Part shown: positions 16,940 to 24,297 of the stretch, piece by piece
Numbering within the stretch: position 1 is the first letter of the stretch
Layout: every line of letters starts with the position of its first letter
Source: Falsigemmobacter intermedius
Lineage (GTDB): Bacteria; Pseudomonadota; Alphaproteobacteria; Rhodobacterales; Rhodobacteraceae
Assembly: GCF_004054105.1 (NCBI RefSeq)
Contig: NZ_SBLC01000026.1
Coordinates: forward strand, 1-39,746
DNA length: 39,746 nucleotides
Reading direction: 5' to 3'
The notes under the pieces: model-generated
Seen by the model: the letters and a program-made list of their open reading frames with translations, nothing else
The model's database searches: none
Told to the model about the DNA's origin: nothing
Position numbers and translations under genes: made by a program

Positions 16940-18571
16940 TCAGATCAGGTCCTTCAGGCGGAACCGCTGAATTTTGCCCGTCGCGGTCTTCGGCAGCGCG
17001 GGCACAAAGCGGATGCGGCGGGGGTATTTATAGGGGGCGATGGAGGCTTTTACGTGCTCCTGCAGGGTTTTGCACAAAAGATCGCCCGGCTCCTGCCCTT
17101 CCGCGCAGACCACGAAGGCTGAGACGATCTGTCCGCGCTCGGTGTCCGGCTCGGCAATCACGGCGCATTCGGCAACGGAGGGATGTTTCAGCAAAGCCGC
17201 CTCCACCTCGGGGCCTGCGATGTTATAGCCCGCCGAGATAATCATATCGTCCGAGCGGGCGCCGAAGTGGAAATAGCCCTCTTCGTCCTGGCGGAAGCTG
17301 TCGCCCGTCAGATTCCAGCCCTTAAGGACGTATTTCTTCTGCCGGTCATCTGCGAGGTAGCGGCAGCCCGTCGGGCCGCGCACCGCAAGCCGCCCCGTCT
17401 CGCCGCGCGGCAGTTCATTACCGGCCTCATCGACGATCTTTGCCTCATAGCCGGTGACGGGTTTGCCGGTGCAGCCCGGGCGGTGGTCGGTGAAGCGGTT
17501 TGAGATGAAGATATGCAGCATCTCGGTCGCGCCGATCCCGTCGAGCATCGGTTTTCCGGTGCGTTGGATCCATTCCTCATAGACCGGCGCGGGCAGGGTT
17601 TCCCCGGCGCTGACGGCGGCGCGAAGCGAGGAAAGATCCGCCCCTTCCGCCATGGCGCGCAGCATGACGCGGTAGGCCGTGGGCGCGGTGAAGCAGACGG
17701 TCGCCTTATATTTCTGTATGATCTCAATCATATTCTGCGGAGAGGCCGTCTCCAGCAGGCAGGCGGTGGCCCCGAAGCGCAGCGGAAAGACCGCAAGCCC
17801 CCCGAGCCCAAAGGTAAAGGCCAGCGGCGGCGAGCCGATAAAGACGTCAGAGGGCTGAACATCCAGCACCTCTTTGGCGTAAAGATCCGCAATCGCCAGA
17901 AGATCGCGGTGAAAATGCATCGTGGCCTTGGGAGCACCGGTGGTACCCGAGGTGAAGGCCAGCAGCGCCACATCATCACGCCCCGTGGGGACGGGCTCAA
18001 ATTTCACAGGTTTATCAAGGGCCAGGCGGTCAAGCTCGGCCTCATGGCTGGCGGTGCCGTCGAAGGCCACCACATGGCGCAGGAATTTTGAGGTGGCGGC
18101 GCAGGCCTGCATTTCCTCCATCAGGCGGCTGTCGCAAAGCGCGTGGGTGATCTCTGCCTTATCAACGATCTGCGCCAGTTCCCCCGCCCGCAACATCGGC
18201 ATCGAGTTCACCACCACCGCCCCCGCCCGCGTCGCGGCCAGCCAGCAGGCCACCATGGCCGGGTTATTGGCCGAGCGGATCAGCACCCGGTTGCCGGGTT
18301 TCAGCCCCAGATCTTCGACCAGCACATGGGCGATGCGGCTGGTCCAGTCGGTCAGCTCTTTATAGGTGCGCCGCCGCCCGTTGCCGATCAGCGCGGTGTG
18401 ATCGCCAAAGCCGCGTTCCACCATACGGGTGGTCATCTCTTCGCCCGCATTCAGCCACTCGGGATAGGCAAGGCTGCCCTGGGGCAGTTCCGGCCAGAGG
18501 GCGGGAGCGGGAAGGTTATCCCGGGTGAAGGTATCAAGATGGCCCGAGGGGCCGAGGGCTGTTGCAGACAT
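16940..18571 (-). CDS. Aryl-CoA ligase (benzoate/2-aminobenzoate-CoA ligase family)
   Basis: A 543-residue acyl-adenylate-forming enzyme. The AMP-binding signature [17 protein letters not shown] is at about residues 205-221, [13 protein letters not shown] binds the carboxylate/adenine region, and the C-terminal catalytic lysine is Lys533 in [11 protein letters not shown]. The sequence style ([29 protein letters not shown]) resembles the benzoate-CoA ligase branch, in particular 2-aminobenzoate-CoA ligases, rather than fatty-acyl ligases. It is the last gene of the operon with MarR, crotonase, acyl-CoA dehydrogenase and RidA, separated from RidA by a hairpin with a T run. The exact aromatic substrate is inferred. 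Confidence 0.8.
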   Translation of the reverse strand: MSATALGPSGHLDTFTRDNLPAPALWPELPQGSLAYPEWLNAGEEMTTRMVERGFGDHTALIGNGRRRTYKELTDWTSRIAHVLVEDLGLKPGNRVLIRSANNPAMVACWLAATRAGAVVVNSMPMLRAGELAQIVDKAEITHALCDSRLMEEMQACAATSKFLRHVVAFDGTASHEAELDRLALDKPVKFEPVPTGRDDVALLAFTSGTTGAPKATMHFHRDLLAIADLYAKEVLDVQPSDVFIGSPPLAFTFGLGGLAVFPLRFGATACLLETASPQNMIEIIQKYKATVCFTAPTAYRVMLRAMAEGADLSSLRAAVSAGETLPAPVYEEWIQRTGKPMLDGIGATEMLHIFISNRFTDHRPGCTGKPVTGYEAKIVDEAGNELPRGETGRLAVRGPTGCRYLADDRQKKYVLKGWNLTGDSFRQDEEGYFHFGARSDDMIISAGYNIAGPEVEAALLKHPSVAECAVIAEPDTERGQIVSAFVVCAEGQEPGDLLCKTLQEHVKASIAPYKYPRRIRFVPALPKTATGKIQRFRLKDLI

Positions 18572-18619
18572 TCCGGTATCCCTGTGGTGCGGGCCTCTGA
18601 CGGGCCCTTTTCAGAATGT

Positions 18620-18643
18620 AAAAAGCCCCCCTTGCGGGAGGCT
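18620..18643 (-). terminator. Terminator-like hairpin between RidA and the CoA ligase genes
   Basis: On the minus strand GCCTCCC, loop GCAA, GGGGGGC is followed by TTTTTAC, a classical intrinsic terminator shape with one mismatch or G-T pair. It begins seven bases after the RidA stop. Inside an apparent operon this would lower ligase expression relative to the upstream genes, or the ligase has its own promoter. Confidence 0.55.
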
Positions 18644-18649
18644 CTGGTC

Positions 18650-19066
18650 TTACGCTTCGTCGGGAATGACGGCGGTGGCTTCAATTTCCACTTTGGCGCG
18701 GTCCTCAACCAGGGCCACCACCTGCACCAGCGCCATGGCGGGGAAATGTTTGCCAAGCGTATCGCGGTAGGCGCTGCCGATTTCGCGCAAAGAGGAGAGA
18801 TATTCTTTCTTATCCGTCACATACCAGGTCAGCCGAACGATATGCTCTGCTCGGCCCCCGGCGCAGGCCAGCACATCAAGGATGTTCTGCAGGGTCTGGC
18901 GGACCTGACCTGCGAGATCATCGGTCTCAAACTCCTGCTGGCCATTCCAGCCGATATGACCACCCAGAAAGACCATTTTGCCCCGGGCCGCGACGCCATT
19001 GGCATAGCCCGCCGCGGCCTTCCAGCCCGAGGGATGCAGAAATTCATGCGGAGAAAGCTCGCTCAT
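18650..19066 (-). CDS. RidA family protein (enamine/imine deaminase-like)
   Basis: A 138-residue YjgF/YER057c/UK114-family protein. RidA proteins hydrolyse reactive enamines and imines, releasing ammonia. Family features are the start with HPSGW, VFLGGHIGWN, QTLQNILDVLACAGG and the C-terminal VVALVEDRAKVEIEATAVIP. The expected Arg before the last helix of canonical RidA (an SRV-type segment) is not obvious here, so it is a divergent subgroup. The start at 19066 follows an AAGGAG site. It lies 16 bases after the acyl-CoA dehydrogenase gene, so co-transcription is very likely; a role on an amino-substituted ring intermediate is an inference. Confidence 0.82.
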   Translation of the reverse strand: MSELSPHEFLHPSGWKAAAGYANGVAARGKMVFLGGHIGWNGQQEFETDDLAGQVRQTLQNILDVLACAGGRAEHIVRLTWYVTDKKEYLSSLREIGSAYRDTLGKHFPAMALVQVVALVEDRAKVEIEATAVIPDEA

Positions 19067-19082
19067 CACGCGCTCCTTGAAG

Positions 19083-20222
19083 TTAACCGTCGAGAGTGGC
19101 GCGGGCGATGACGACTTTCTGGACGTCACTCGCGCCTTCATAAATGCGCAGGGCCCGGATTTCGCGGTAGAGCCCCTCTACCGCCATGCCCTGCCGGACA
19201 CCGTCTCCGCCGTGAAGCTGGAGCGCGGCATCAATCACGCGCTGTGCGGCTTCGGTGGCATAAAGTTTCGCCATCGCCGCCTCGCGGGTGATGCGCGGCG
19301 CGCCCTGATCCTTGGTCCAGGCGGCGCGGTAGATCAGCAGGGCTGCGGCATCCACCTCAAGCGCCATATCGGCGATATGCCCCTGCACCATCTGCAACTC
19401 ATGCAAAGGCGCGCCGAAAAGCTGGCGGGATTTGATCCGCGCCAGGGCCTCATCAAGCGCCCGCCGCGCCATGCCAAGCGCGGCCGCCCCGACCGTGGGT
19501 CGGAAAACATCAAGGACCGACATCGCGATGCGAAAGCCCGATCCCGCAGCCCCGATCAGCGCCGAAGCGGGCAGGCGGATGTCGTTGAAACGCAGATGCG
19601 CCAGCGGATGGGGGGCGATGACCTCAATGCGCTCGACAATCTCAAGTCCGGGGGTATCAGCGGGCAGCAGAAAGGCCGAGAGACCCTTCGCGCCCGGTGC
19701 TTCGCCCGTGCGGGCAAAGACCACGTAAAGATCCGCGATCCCGCCGTTGGAGATATAGGTTTTCTCGCCGGAAAGGATGAAGTGATCCCCCTCACGCCGC
19801 GCCGTGGCGGTCGAGCGGGCGACATCGGAGCCCGACCCCGGCTCGGTCAGCGCAAAGGCGGAAATCGCCTCGCCCGCGCGGGTGCGGGTCAGCCATTTCT
19901 GCTGCTCAGCATCGCCAAAAAGCGTCACCGCGCCCATGCCAAGCCCCTGCATCGCAAAGGCAAAATCGGCCAGAGCATCATGGCGGGCCAGGGTCTCGCG
20001 GATCAGGCAGAGGCTGCGCACATCCAGCGCTTCGCCGGTCGCTGCACCGCTGTGCTCAAGCCAGCCGCCTTCGCCCAGCATCCGCACCAGGGCGCGGCAG
20101 GCGGCGTCGACGTCGTGATGATCCACCGGCAGATGGGCGGCGCACCAGGCGTCCAGCGCTTCGGCCAGGGCGCGGTGGCGGTCTTCAAAGAAGGGCCAGG
20201 TCAGAAAACTGCGGTCTGCCAA
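19083..20222 (-). CDS. Acyl-CoA dehydrogenase family flavoprotein
   Basis: A 379-residue FAD enzyme of the acyl-CoA dehydrogenase fold. Present are [13 protein letters not shown] (FAD/substrate region), [19 protein letters not shown] and the catalytic-base position Glu362 in [10 protein letters not shown], which equals the Glu of medium-chain enzymes. The start is TTG at 20222, supported by GAGGAG six bases upstream and by agreement with the family length; no ATG gives a better fit. It abstracts hydrogens at C2-C3 of a CoA thioester. Within this operon the substrate is probably a cyclic or ring-derived acyl-CoA. Confidence 0.85.
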   Translation of the reverse strand: MADRSFLTWPFFEDRHRALAEALDAWCAAHLPVDHHDVDAACRALVRMLGEGGWLEHSGAATGEALDVRSLCLIRETLARHDALADFAFAMQGLGMGAVTLFGDAEQQKWLTRTRAGEAISAFALTEPGSGSDVARSTATARREGDHFILSGEKTYISNGGIADLYVVFARTGEAPGAKGLSAFLLPADTPGLEIVERIEVIAPHPLAHLRFNDIRLPASALIGAAGSGFRIAMSVLDVFRPTVGAAALGMARRALDEALARIKSRQLFGAPLHELQMVQGHIADMALEVDAAALLIYRAAWTKDQGAPRITREAAMAKLYATEAAQRVIDAALQLHGGDGVRQGMAVEGLYREIRALRIYEGASDVQKVVIARATLDG

Positions 20223-20245
20223 AGTCGTCTCCTCAGGTCGCGGGG

Positions 20246-20275
20246 GGCCCGCCCGATCTCCCCGTCGGGCGGGCC
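20246..20275 (-). other. Strong hairpin between crotonase and acyl-CoA dehydrogenase genes
   Basis: A perfect 11-bp stem, GGCCCGCCCGA at 20246-20256 with its complement at 20265-20275, and an 8-base loop. No T run follows, so it is more likely an mRNA-processing or stability structure than an intrinsic terminator. Confidence 0.4.
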
Positions 20276-20315
20276 TTCCGGCAGCGCGGCTCCCTCCGCG
20301 TGGCCGGGCCGGTGC

Positions 20316-21134
20316 TCAGTTGCCTTTGAACACCGGGGTCTCTTTCGCCACGAAGGCGTTGTAAGCGCGGGTGAAATCTTCGGTCTGCATGCAGATGGCC
20401 TGGGCCTGGGCTTCGGCTTCGATCGCCTGATCGAGGCTCATGTTCCATTCCTGGTTCAGCTGCGTCTTGGTGATGCCATGGGCGAAATTCGGACCTGCCG
20501 CGATGCGCGCGGCGAGTTTCCGGGCCTCAGCATCGAGGTCGGCTGCATCATGCAGGCTGTTCCAGAAGCCCCAGCGTTCCCCCTCAGCGGCGGACATCGA
20601 GCGGCCGGTGTAGAGCAGTTCCGCCGCACGGCCCTGGCCGATGATCCGGGGCAGCATGGCACAGGCCCCCATATCGCAGCCCGCAAGCCCCACACGCGCA
20701 AAGAGAAACGCGCATTTTGCCTCCGGGGTGGCGATCCGCAGATCTGAGGCCATGGCGATAATCGCGCCCGCACCCACGCAGATCCCGTCCACGGCGGCGA
20801 TCACCGGTTTAGTGCAATGGATCATCGCCTTAACCAGATCGCCGGTCATCCGGGTGAAGGCCAGCAGATCCTTCATATTCATCTTTGTCAGCGGGCCGAT
20901 GATTTCATGCACATCACCGCCTGAACAGAAGTTGCCGCCCTGCGAGGCGAAAACCACCACATCGATATCGCTGCAATAGGGCAGGGCGCGGAAGGTGTCG
21001 CGCAGCTCAGCATAGCTTTCGAAGGTCAGCGGGTTCTTGCGCTCGGGCCGGGTCAGGCGGATGGTCGCAATGCGGTCTGACACCTCCCAGGAAAAATGCT
21101 TCGGCTTCAGGTCTGCCAGTTCACTTTGCTGCAT
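20316..21134 (-). CDS. Enoyl-CoA hydratase/isomerase (crotonase) family protein lacking both canonical hydratase glutamates
   Basis: A 272-residue crotonase-fold protein. The CoA/oxyanion segment [15 protein letters not shown] (65-78) and [17 protein letters not shown] (115-131) are clear. Aligning the latter by eye with the usual GGGCELAMMCD places Ile125 where hydratases have the first catalytic Glu; aligning FLFARVGL (143-150) with the usual FGQPEILL puts Arg147 at the second Glu. So it probably does not perform ordinary enoyl-CoA hydration. Related crotonases act as ring hydrolases, isomerases or lyases. First enzyme gene after MarR, overlapping it by 14 bases. Confidence 0.82.
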   Translation of the reverse strand: MQQSELADLKPKHFSWEVSDRIATIRLTRPERKNPLTFESYAELRDTFRALPYCSDIDVVVFASQGGNFCSGGDVHEIIGPLTKMNMKDLLAFTRMTGDLVKAMIHCTKPVIAAVDGICVGAGAIIAMASDLRIATPEAKCAFLFARVGLAGCDMGACAMLPRIIGQGRAAELLYTGRSMSAAEGERWGFWNSLHDAADLDAEARKLAARIAAGPNFAHGITKTQLNQEWNMSLDQAIEAEAQAQAICMQTEDFTRAYNAFVAKETPVFKGN

Positions 21135-21576
21135 TGCGACGCTCTCCCATGCGCTTCAGAATGGCGCTCATCGTGTCGAGATCTTCATCGGGAAGATCCT
21201 GCATAATCCGGCTCACCTCGTCGGCGTGATCGCGCGCCAGGGTGGCGAAGGTCATTTTTCCGGCCTCGGTCAGGGCGACGTAAACCGTGCGCCGGTCAGT
21301 CTCAGAGGGAGAGCGTTTCACCAGCCCGTCTTTTTCCAGCCGGTCCACCACTGCGGTGGCATTCCCGTTTGAAACCAGAAGCATACGGCTGAGCTCTGAC
21401 ATGCTGATCGCCTCACCCCGGCGCCAGAGCGCGGCCATCACGTCAAAGCGCGGCAGGGTGGTGCCATGCGACAGGCGCAGAAATTCCCGCAGTTCCGCCT
21501 CTGCCGCACGGGTGGTCAGCAGCATCCGAAGCCAAAGCTTCAACTCCCGGCGGCTGCGGTCGCTGTCATCCTTCAT
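21121..21576 (-). CDS. MarR family transcriptional regulator
   Basis: A 151-residue winged-helix regulator. The DNA-recognition helix region is [20 protein letters not shown] (about 57-76) and the wing is [18 protein letters not shown]. MarR proteins commonly repress catabolic operons and are released by an aromatic acid or its CoA thioester. It is the first gene of the operon and its 3' end overlaps the crotonase start by 14 bases, so it likely regulates itself and the downstream enzymes. Confidence 0.88.
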   Translation of the reverse strand: MKDDSDRSRRELKLWLRMLLTTRAAEAELREFLRLSHGTTLPRFDVMAALWRRGEAISMSELSRMLLVSNGNATAVVDRLEKDGLVKRSPSETDRRTVYVALTEAGKMTFATLARDHADEVSRIMQDLPDEDLDTMSAILKRMGERRNAAK

Positions 21577-21679
21577 GGCGCCCGCTCCGCACAGGGGAAG
21601 GCAGCCGGGATGGCAAAAACGGCCGGGACGCAGGGCAAAGCATGATCACCTCTCAGTTCAACCAGAGCAGGGTAGCAGG

Positions 21680-21731
21680 CTTGTAAACTTCTTCAAACTT
21701 AAAATTTCTGGCTTAAAGCAAAAGTTGTGAG
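21680..21731. promoter_or_regulatory. AT-rich candidate promoter/operator upstream of the MarR operon
   Basis: Within the 249-base divergent gap, this segment is conspicuously AT-rich. It contains AAACTT twice (21685-21690 and 21695-21700), exactly ten bases apart and so on the same helix face, and an inverted AAGTT at 21722-21726. A minus-strand TTGAAG (at about 21693) with TACCCT 16 bases further could be the promoter. A MarR binding site here is plausible but not proven. Confidence 0.3.
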
Positions 21732-21825
21732 CCTTGCGAAGGGGCGCAAACTCTGGCAACCGACGCGCTTGTTTTGACAGGGCAGCCAATCCGGGCTTTG
21801 CTGCCCCGGTGCAGGAGTGGGGCAG

Positions 21826-23010
21826 ATGGCAGCAGAGGCATGGGTGATCGGGGCGGGTCCCGCCGGGCTGATGGCCGCGCTTGAACTGGCCCGCGCCGGC
21901 CATGTGGTGCATATCGCCGAAAGCATGCCCTCTCCGGCGCGAAAGCTGCTGATGGCGGGGAAATCCGGTCTGAACATCACCAAAGATGAGCCTCTGCCCG
22001 CCTTTCTGGCGCACTACGGCCAGGCGCAGGACTGGCTGACGCCGATGCTGGCGGATTTTGGTCCGGAAGCGGTGAAGGCCTGGGCAGAGGCACTTGGCCA
22101 GGCGGTCTATACCGGCTCCTCGGGACGGGTGTTCCCGGTGGTGCATAAGGCCTCGCCGCTGCTGCGGGCCTGGCTTGCAGAGCTGGAGGGGCTGGCTGTG
22201 CAGCTGCACCGCCGCTGGCGCTGGACCGGGTTTGACGGGGCGCAGCTTTGTTTCTCGACCCCGGAGGGCGATGTTGCGGTAACGCCTTCGGTGGTGGTGC
22301 TGGCCCTTGGCGGGGCAAGCTGGTCGCGCCTGGGGTCAGATGGTTCCTGGGCCCCGATCCTTGCGGCCGAAGGGGTAAAGCTCGCGCCTTTTGCGCCGTC
22401 AAATGCGGGGCTTCTGGTCTCCTGGTCAGCCTATATGACCCGGCATTTCGGGGCGGCGCTCAAGGGCTTACGGCTTTCGGCCGGAGGTTTTAGCCTGCGG
22501 GGCGAGGCGGTGATCTCTGCGCGCGGGCTTGAGGGGGGCGGGCTTTACCCGCTGACCCCGGCGCTGCGCGAAGGCGCGGTGCTGCGGCTTGATCTCTTCC
22601 CGGACCTCAGCCTTGCGGCGCTTGAGGCGCGGCTCGAAAGGACCCGCGGTGACTCGGCGGCCAATCGTCTGCGAAAGGCCGGGCTCGACGCGGCAAAGCA
22701 GGCCCTGGTGATGGAGGTGGCGCGTCCGCTTCCCGGCGGGGCGGCGGCGCTGGCCGCGGTTCTGAAAGATCTCGCGGTGCCGCATCAGGGGCCGCGCCCC
22801 ATGGATGAGGCGATCTCTACGGCGGGGGGCGTGACCCGGGACTCGGTGGATGAGGGGCTTCAGTTGCGCGCCCGTCCTGGTGTCTTCGTCGCGGGCGAAA
22901 TGCTGGATTGGGAGGCGCCGACAGGGGGCTATCTGCTGACCGCCTGCCTCGCGACCGGGCGTCACGCCGGTCGTGCGGCGGCGGGTTATGCCGCCGGCCC
23001 GGCGGGCTGA
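21826..23010 (+). CDS. HI0933-like NAD(P)/FAD-dependent oxidoreductase (TIGR03862-type flavoprotein)
   Basis: A 394-residue flavoprotein. The N-terminal dinucleotide fold EAWVIGAGPAGLMAALELA binds FAD; RKLLMAGKSGLNITKDEP and the C-terminal TAGGVTRDSVDEGLQLRA plus APTGGYLLTACLATGRHAG match the HI0933-like family, whose physiological reaction is unknown. The start at 21826 is preferred because GGAG lies eight bases upstream; a GTG at 21817 is also in frame. Probably cytoplasmic. It stands alone on the plus strand, divergent from the MarR operon. Confidence 0.85.
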   Translation: MAAEAWVIGAGPAGLMAALELARAGHVVHIAESMPSPARKLLMAGKSGLNITKDEPLPAFLAHYGQAQDWLTPMLADFGPEAVKAWAEALGQAVYTGSSGRVFPVVHKASPLLRAWLAELEGLAVQLHRRWRWTGFDGAQLCFSTPEGDVAVTPSVVVLALGGASWSRLGSDGSWAPILAAEGVKLAPFAPSNAGLLVSWSAYMTRHFGAALKGLRLSAGGFSLRGEAVISARGLEGGGLYPLTPALREGAVLRLDLFPDLSLAALEARLERTRGDSAANRLRKAGLDAAKQALVMEVARPLPGGAAALAAVLKDLAVPHQGPRPMDEAISTAGGVTRDSVDEGLQLRARPGVFVAGEMLDWEAPTGGYLLTACLATGRHAGRAAAGYAAGPAG

Positions 23011-23212
23011 GACGCAGATCAATCCGCGATCCAGGCGGGAATCTGCGTTAATTTCGCATTCCGGGCGCAACCGAAAGCCGGGTGCGAAATTCTTACCTCG
23101 ACAGAAACTTAAAAAGATCGTGAAGAGGCGCGCGGCTCATGGCATATTCGGGGCTGCGATTATCCCGTAATCCCAGAGCCCCCGCCGGTCGGACCTCTCA
23201 GGAGCATAGTAA

Positions 23213-23602
23213 ATGCTGAACGAATTCAAAACTTTCATCATGCGCGGCAATGTCATGGACCTTGCCGTGGGTATCATCATGGGTGCGGCCTTCACCGCCA
23301 TTGTCACCTCGATGGTGGATGACCTGGTGAACCCGCTGCTGGGGATCTTCATCGGCGGCATCGACTTCTCCTCGCTGAGCTTTGGCATCGGCGAAGCGCA
23401 GTTCATGTATGGCAATTTCATCAATGCCGTCATTAAGTTCGTCGTCATTGCCTGGGTCGTCTTCCTGCTGGTGAAGGGTCTGAACAAGATGAAGGACATG
23501 GCCGTGCGCAAGGAAGAAGTCGCAGCGGCCAATGCACCGGCAGCGCCGACCCAGGAAGAGCTGCTGACCGAGATCCGCGATCTTCTGGCCCGCAAGGTCT
23601 GA
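23213..23602 (+). CDS. mscL: Large-conductance mechanosensitive channel
   Basis: A 129-residue inner-membrane channel that opens on membrane tension to release solutes during hypo-osmotic shock. The N-terminal FKTFIMRGNVMDLAVGIIMG with the first membrane helix, the second helix INAVIKFVVIAWVVFLLVKG (about 70-90) and the charged C-terminal helix ending TQEELLTEIRDLLARK are diagnostic. GGAG precedes the ATG. It is followed directly by an intrinsic terminator, so it is probably a single-gene transcript. Confidence 0.95.
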   Translation: MLNEFKTFIMRGNVMDLAVGIIMGAAFTAIVTSMVDDLVNPLLGIFIGGIDFSSLSFGIGEAQFMYGNFINAVIKFVVIAWVVFLLVKGLNKMKDMAVRKEEVAAANAPAAPTQEELLTEIRDLLARKV

Positions 23603-23623
23603 GATCAGGCCGGATGTGGTTTG

Positions 23624-23650
23624 AAAAAGCGCCCTGCGGGGCGCTTTTTT
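23624..23650 (+). terminator. Intrinsic terminator of mscL
   Basis: AAAAAGCGCCCTGCGGGGCGCTTTTTT: an A run, a GC-rich hairpin and six T bases located 22 bases after the mscL stop. Being symmetric it could work in both directions. Confidence 0.85.
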
Positions 23651-23759
23651 GATGCAAAATTCCCCCGCTGCTGTTCGATCGCATAAGGGAACCTCCCGGA
23701 ATTTTCGAAATCTGTGGCAGGATCTTGCGAAGCCAGAGCGAATCTTTGAAGAGTGGCCC

Positions 23760-24221
23760 ATGGCTGATCTTGATCCAACTGACCGTCGCATCCTCTCCGT
23801 CCTGCAAAGGGACGGCCGTATCTCCAACGCTGATCTGGCGGAGGAGGTGAATCTTTCGGCATCGGCCTGTCACCGCCGGGTGCAGCGCCTGGAGGCTGAG
23901 GGCTATATCGACCGCTATACCGCGCTTCTCGATGCGCGGCGGATGGGGCGGCCGACCACCGTGTTTGTCGAGATTACCCTGCAGGGTCAGGCGGATGAGG
24001 TGCTGGACGCCTTTGAGCGTGAAGTGTCGAAAGTGCCGGATCTTCTGGAATGCCATCTGATGGCGGGCTCGGCGGATTATCTTCTGAAAATTGTGGCCCG
24101 GGACACCGAGGATTTCGCCCGGATCCACCGCCAGTATCTCAGCCGTCTGCCGGGGGTGGCGCAGATGCAGTCAAGTTTTGCGCTGCGCACGGTGCTGCGC
24201 ACCACGGCGCTGGCGGTCTGA
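23760..24221 (+). CDS. Lrp/AsnC family transcriptional regulator
   Basis: A 153-residue regulator. The N-terminal helix-turn-helix DPTDRRILSVLQRDGRISNA then LAEEVNLSASACHRRVQRLE (about 5-45) binds DNA, and the rest is an RAM-type ligand/oligomerisation domain (CHLMAGSADYLLKIVARDTE). Such proteins respond to amino acids and often regulate a neighbouring amino-acid gene, but none is next to it. The start at 23760 fits the family; the frame is open upstream to 23649 without resemblance. It converges on pnp. Confidence 0.88.
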   Translation: MADLDPTDRRILSVLQRDGRISNADLAEEVNLSASACHRRVQRLEAEGYIDRYTALLDARRMGRPTTVFVEITLQGQADEVLDAFEREVSKVPDLLECHLMAGSADYLLKIVARDTEDFARIHRQYLSRLPGVAQMQSSFALRTVLRTTALAV

Positions 24222-24227
24222 GCAAAG

Positions 24228-24260
24228 AAAAGCCCCCGGCACCGCGCGGGCACCGGGGGC
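24228..24260 (-). terminator. Intrinsic terminator of pnp
   Basis: On the minus strand GCCCCCGG pairs with CCGGGGGC across a GC-rich loop (24232-24239 with 24253-24260), followed by TTTTCTTT. It lies about 40 bases past the pnp stop. Just before it the motif CAGGCCTGA occurs twice, four bases apart. Confidence 0.75.
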
Positions 24261-24297
24261 AATGTGTCAGGCCTGAAGATCAGGCCTGAAGCGGGGC

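Noticed and set aside
19077-20747. A 556-codon plus-strand frame across the acyl-CoA dehydrogenase and crotonase genes.
   Set aside because: Antisense to two well-supported genes and without recognisable domains.
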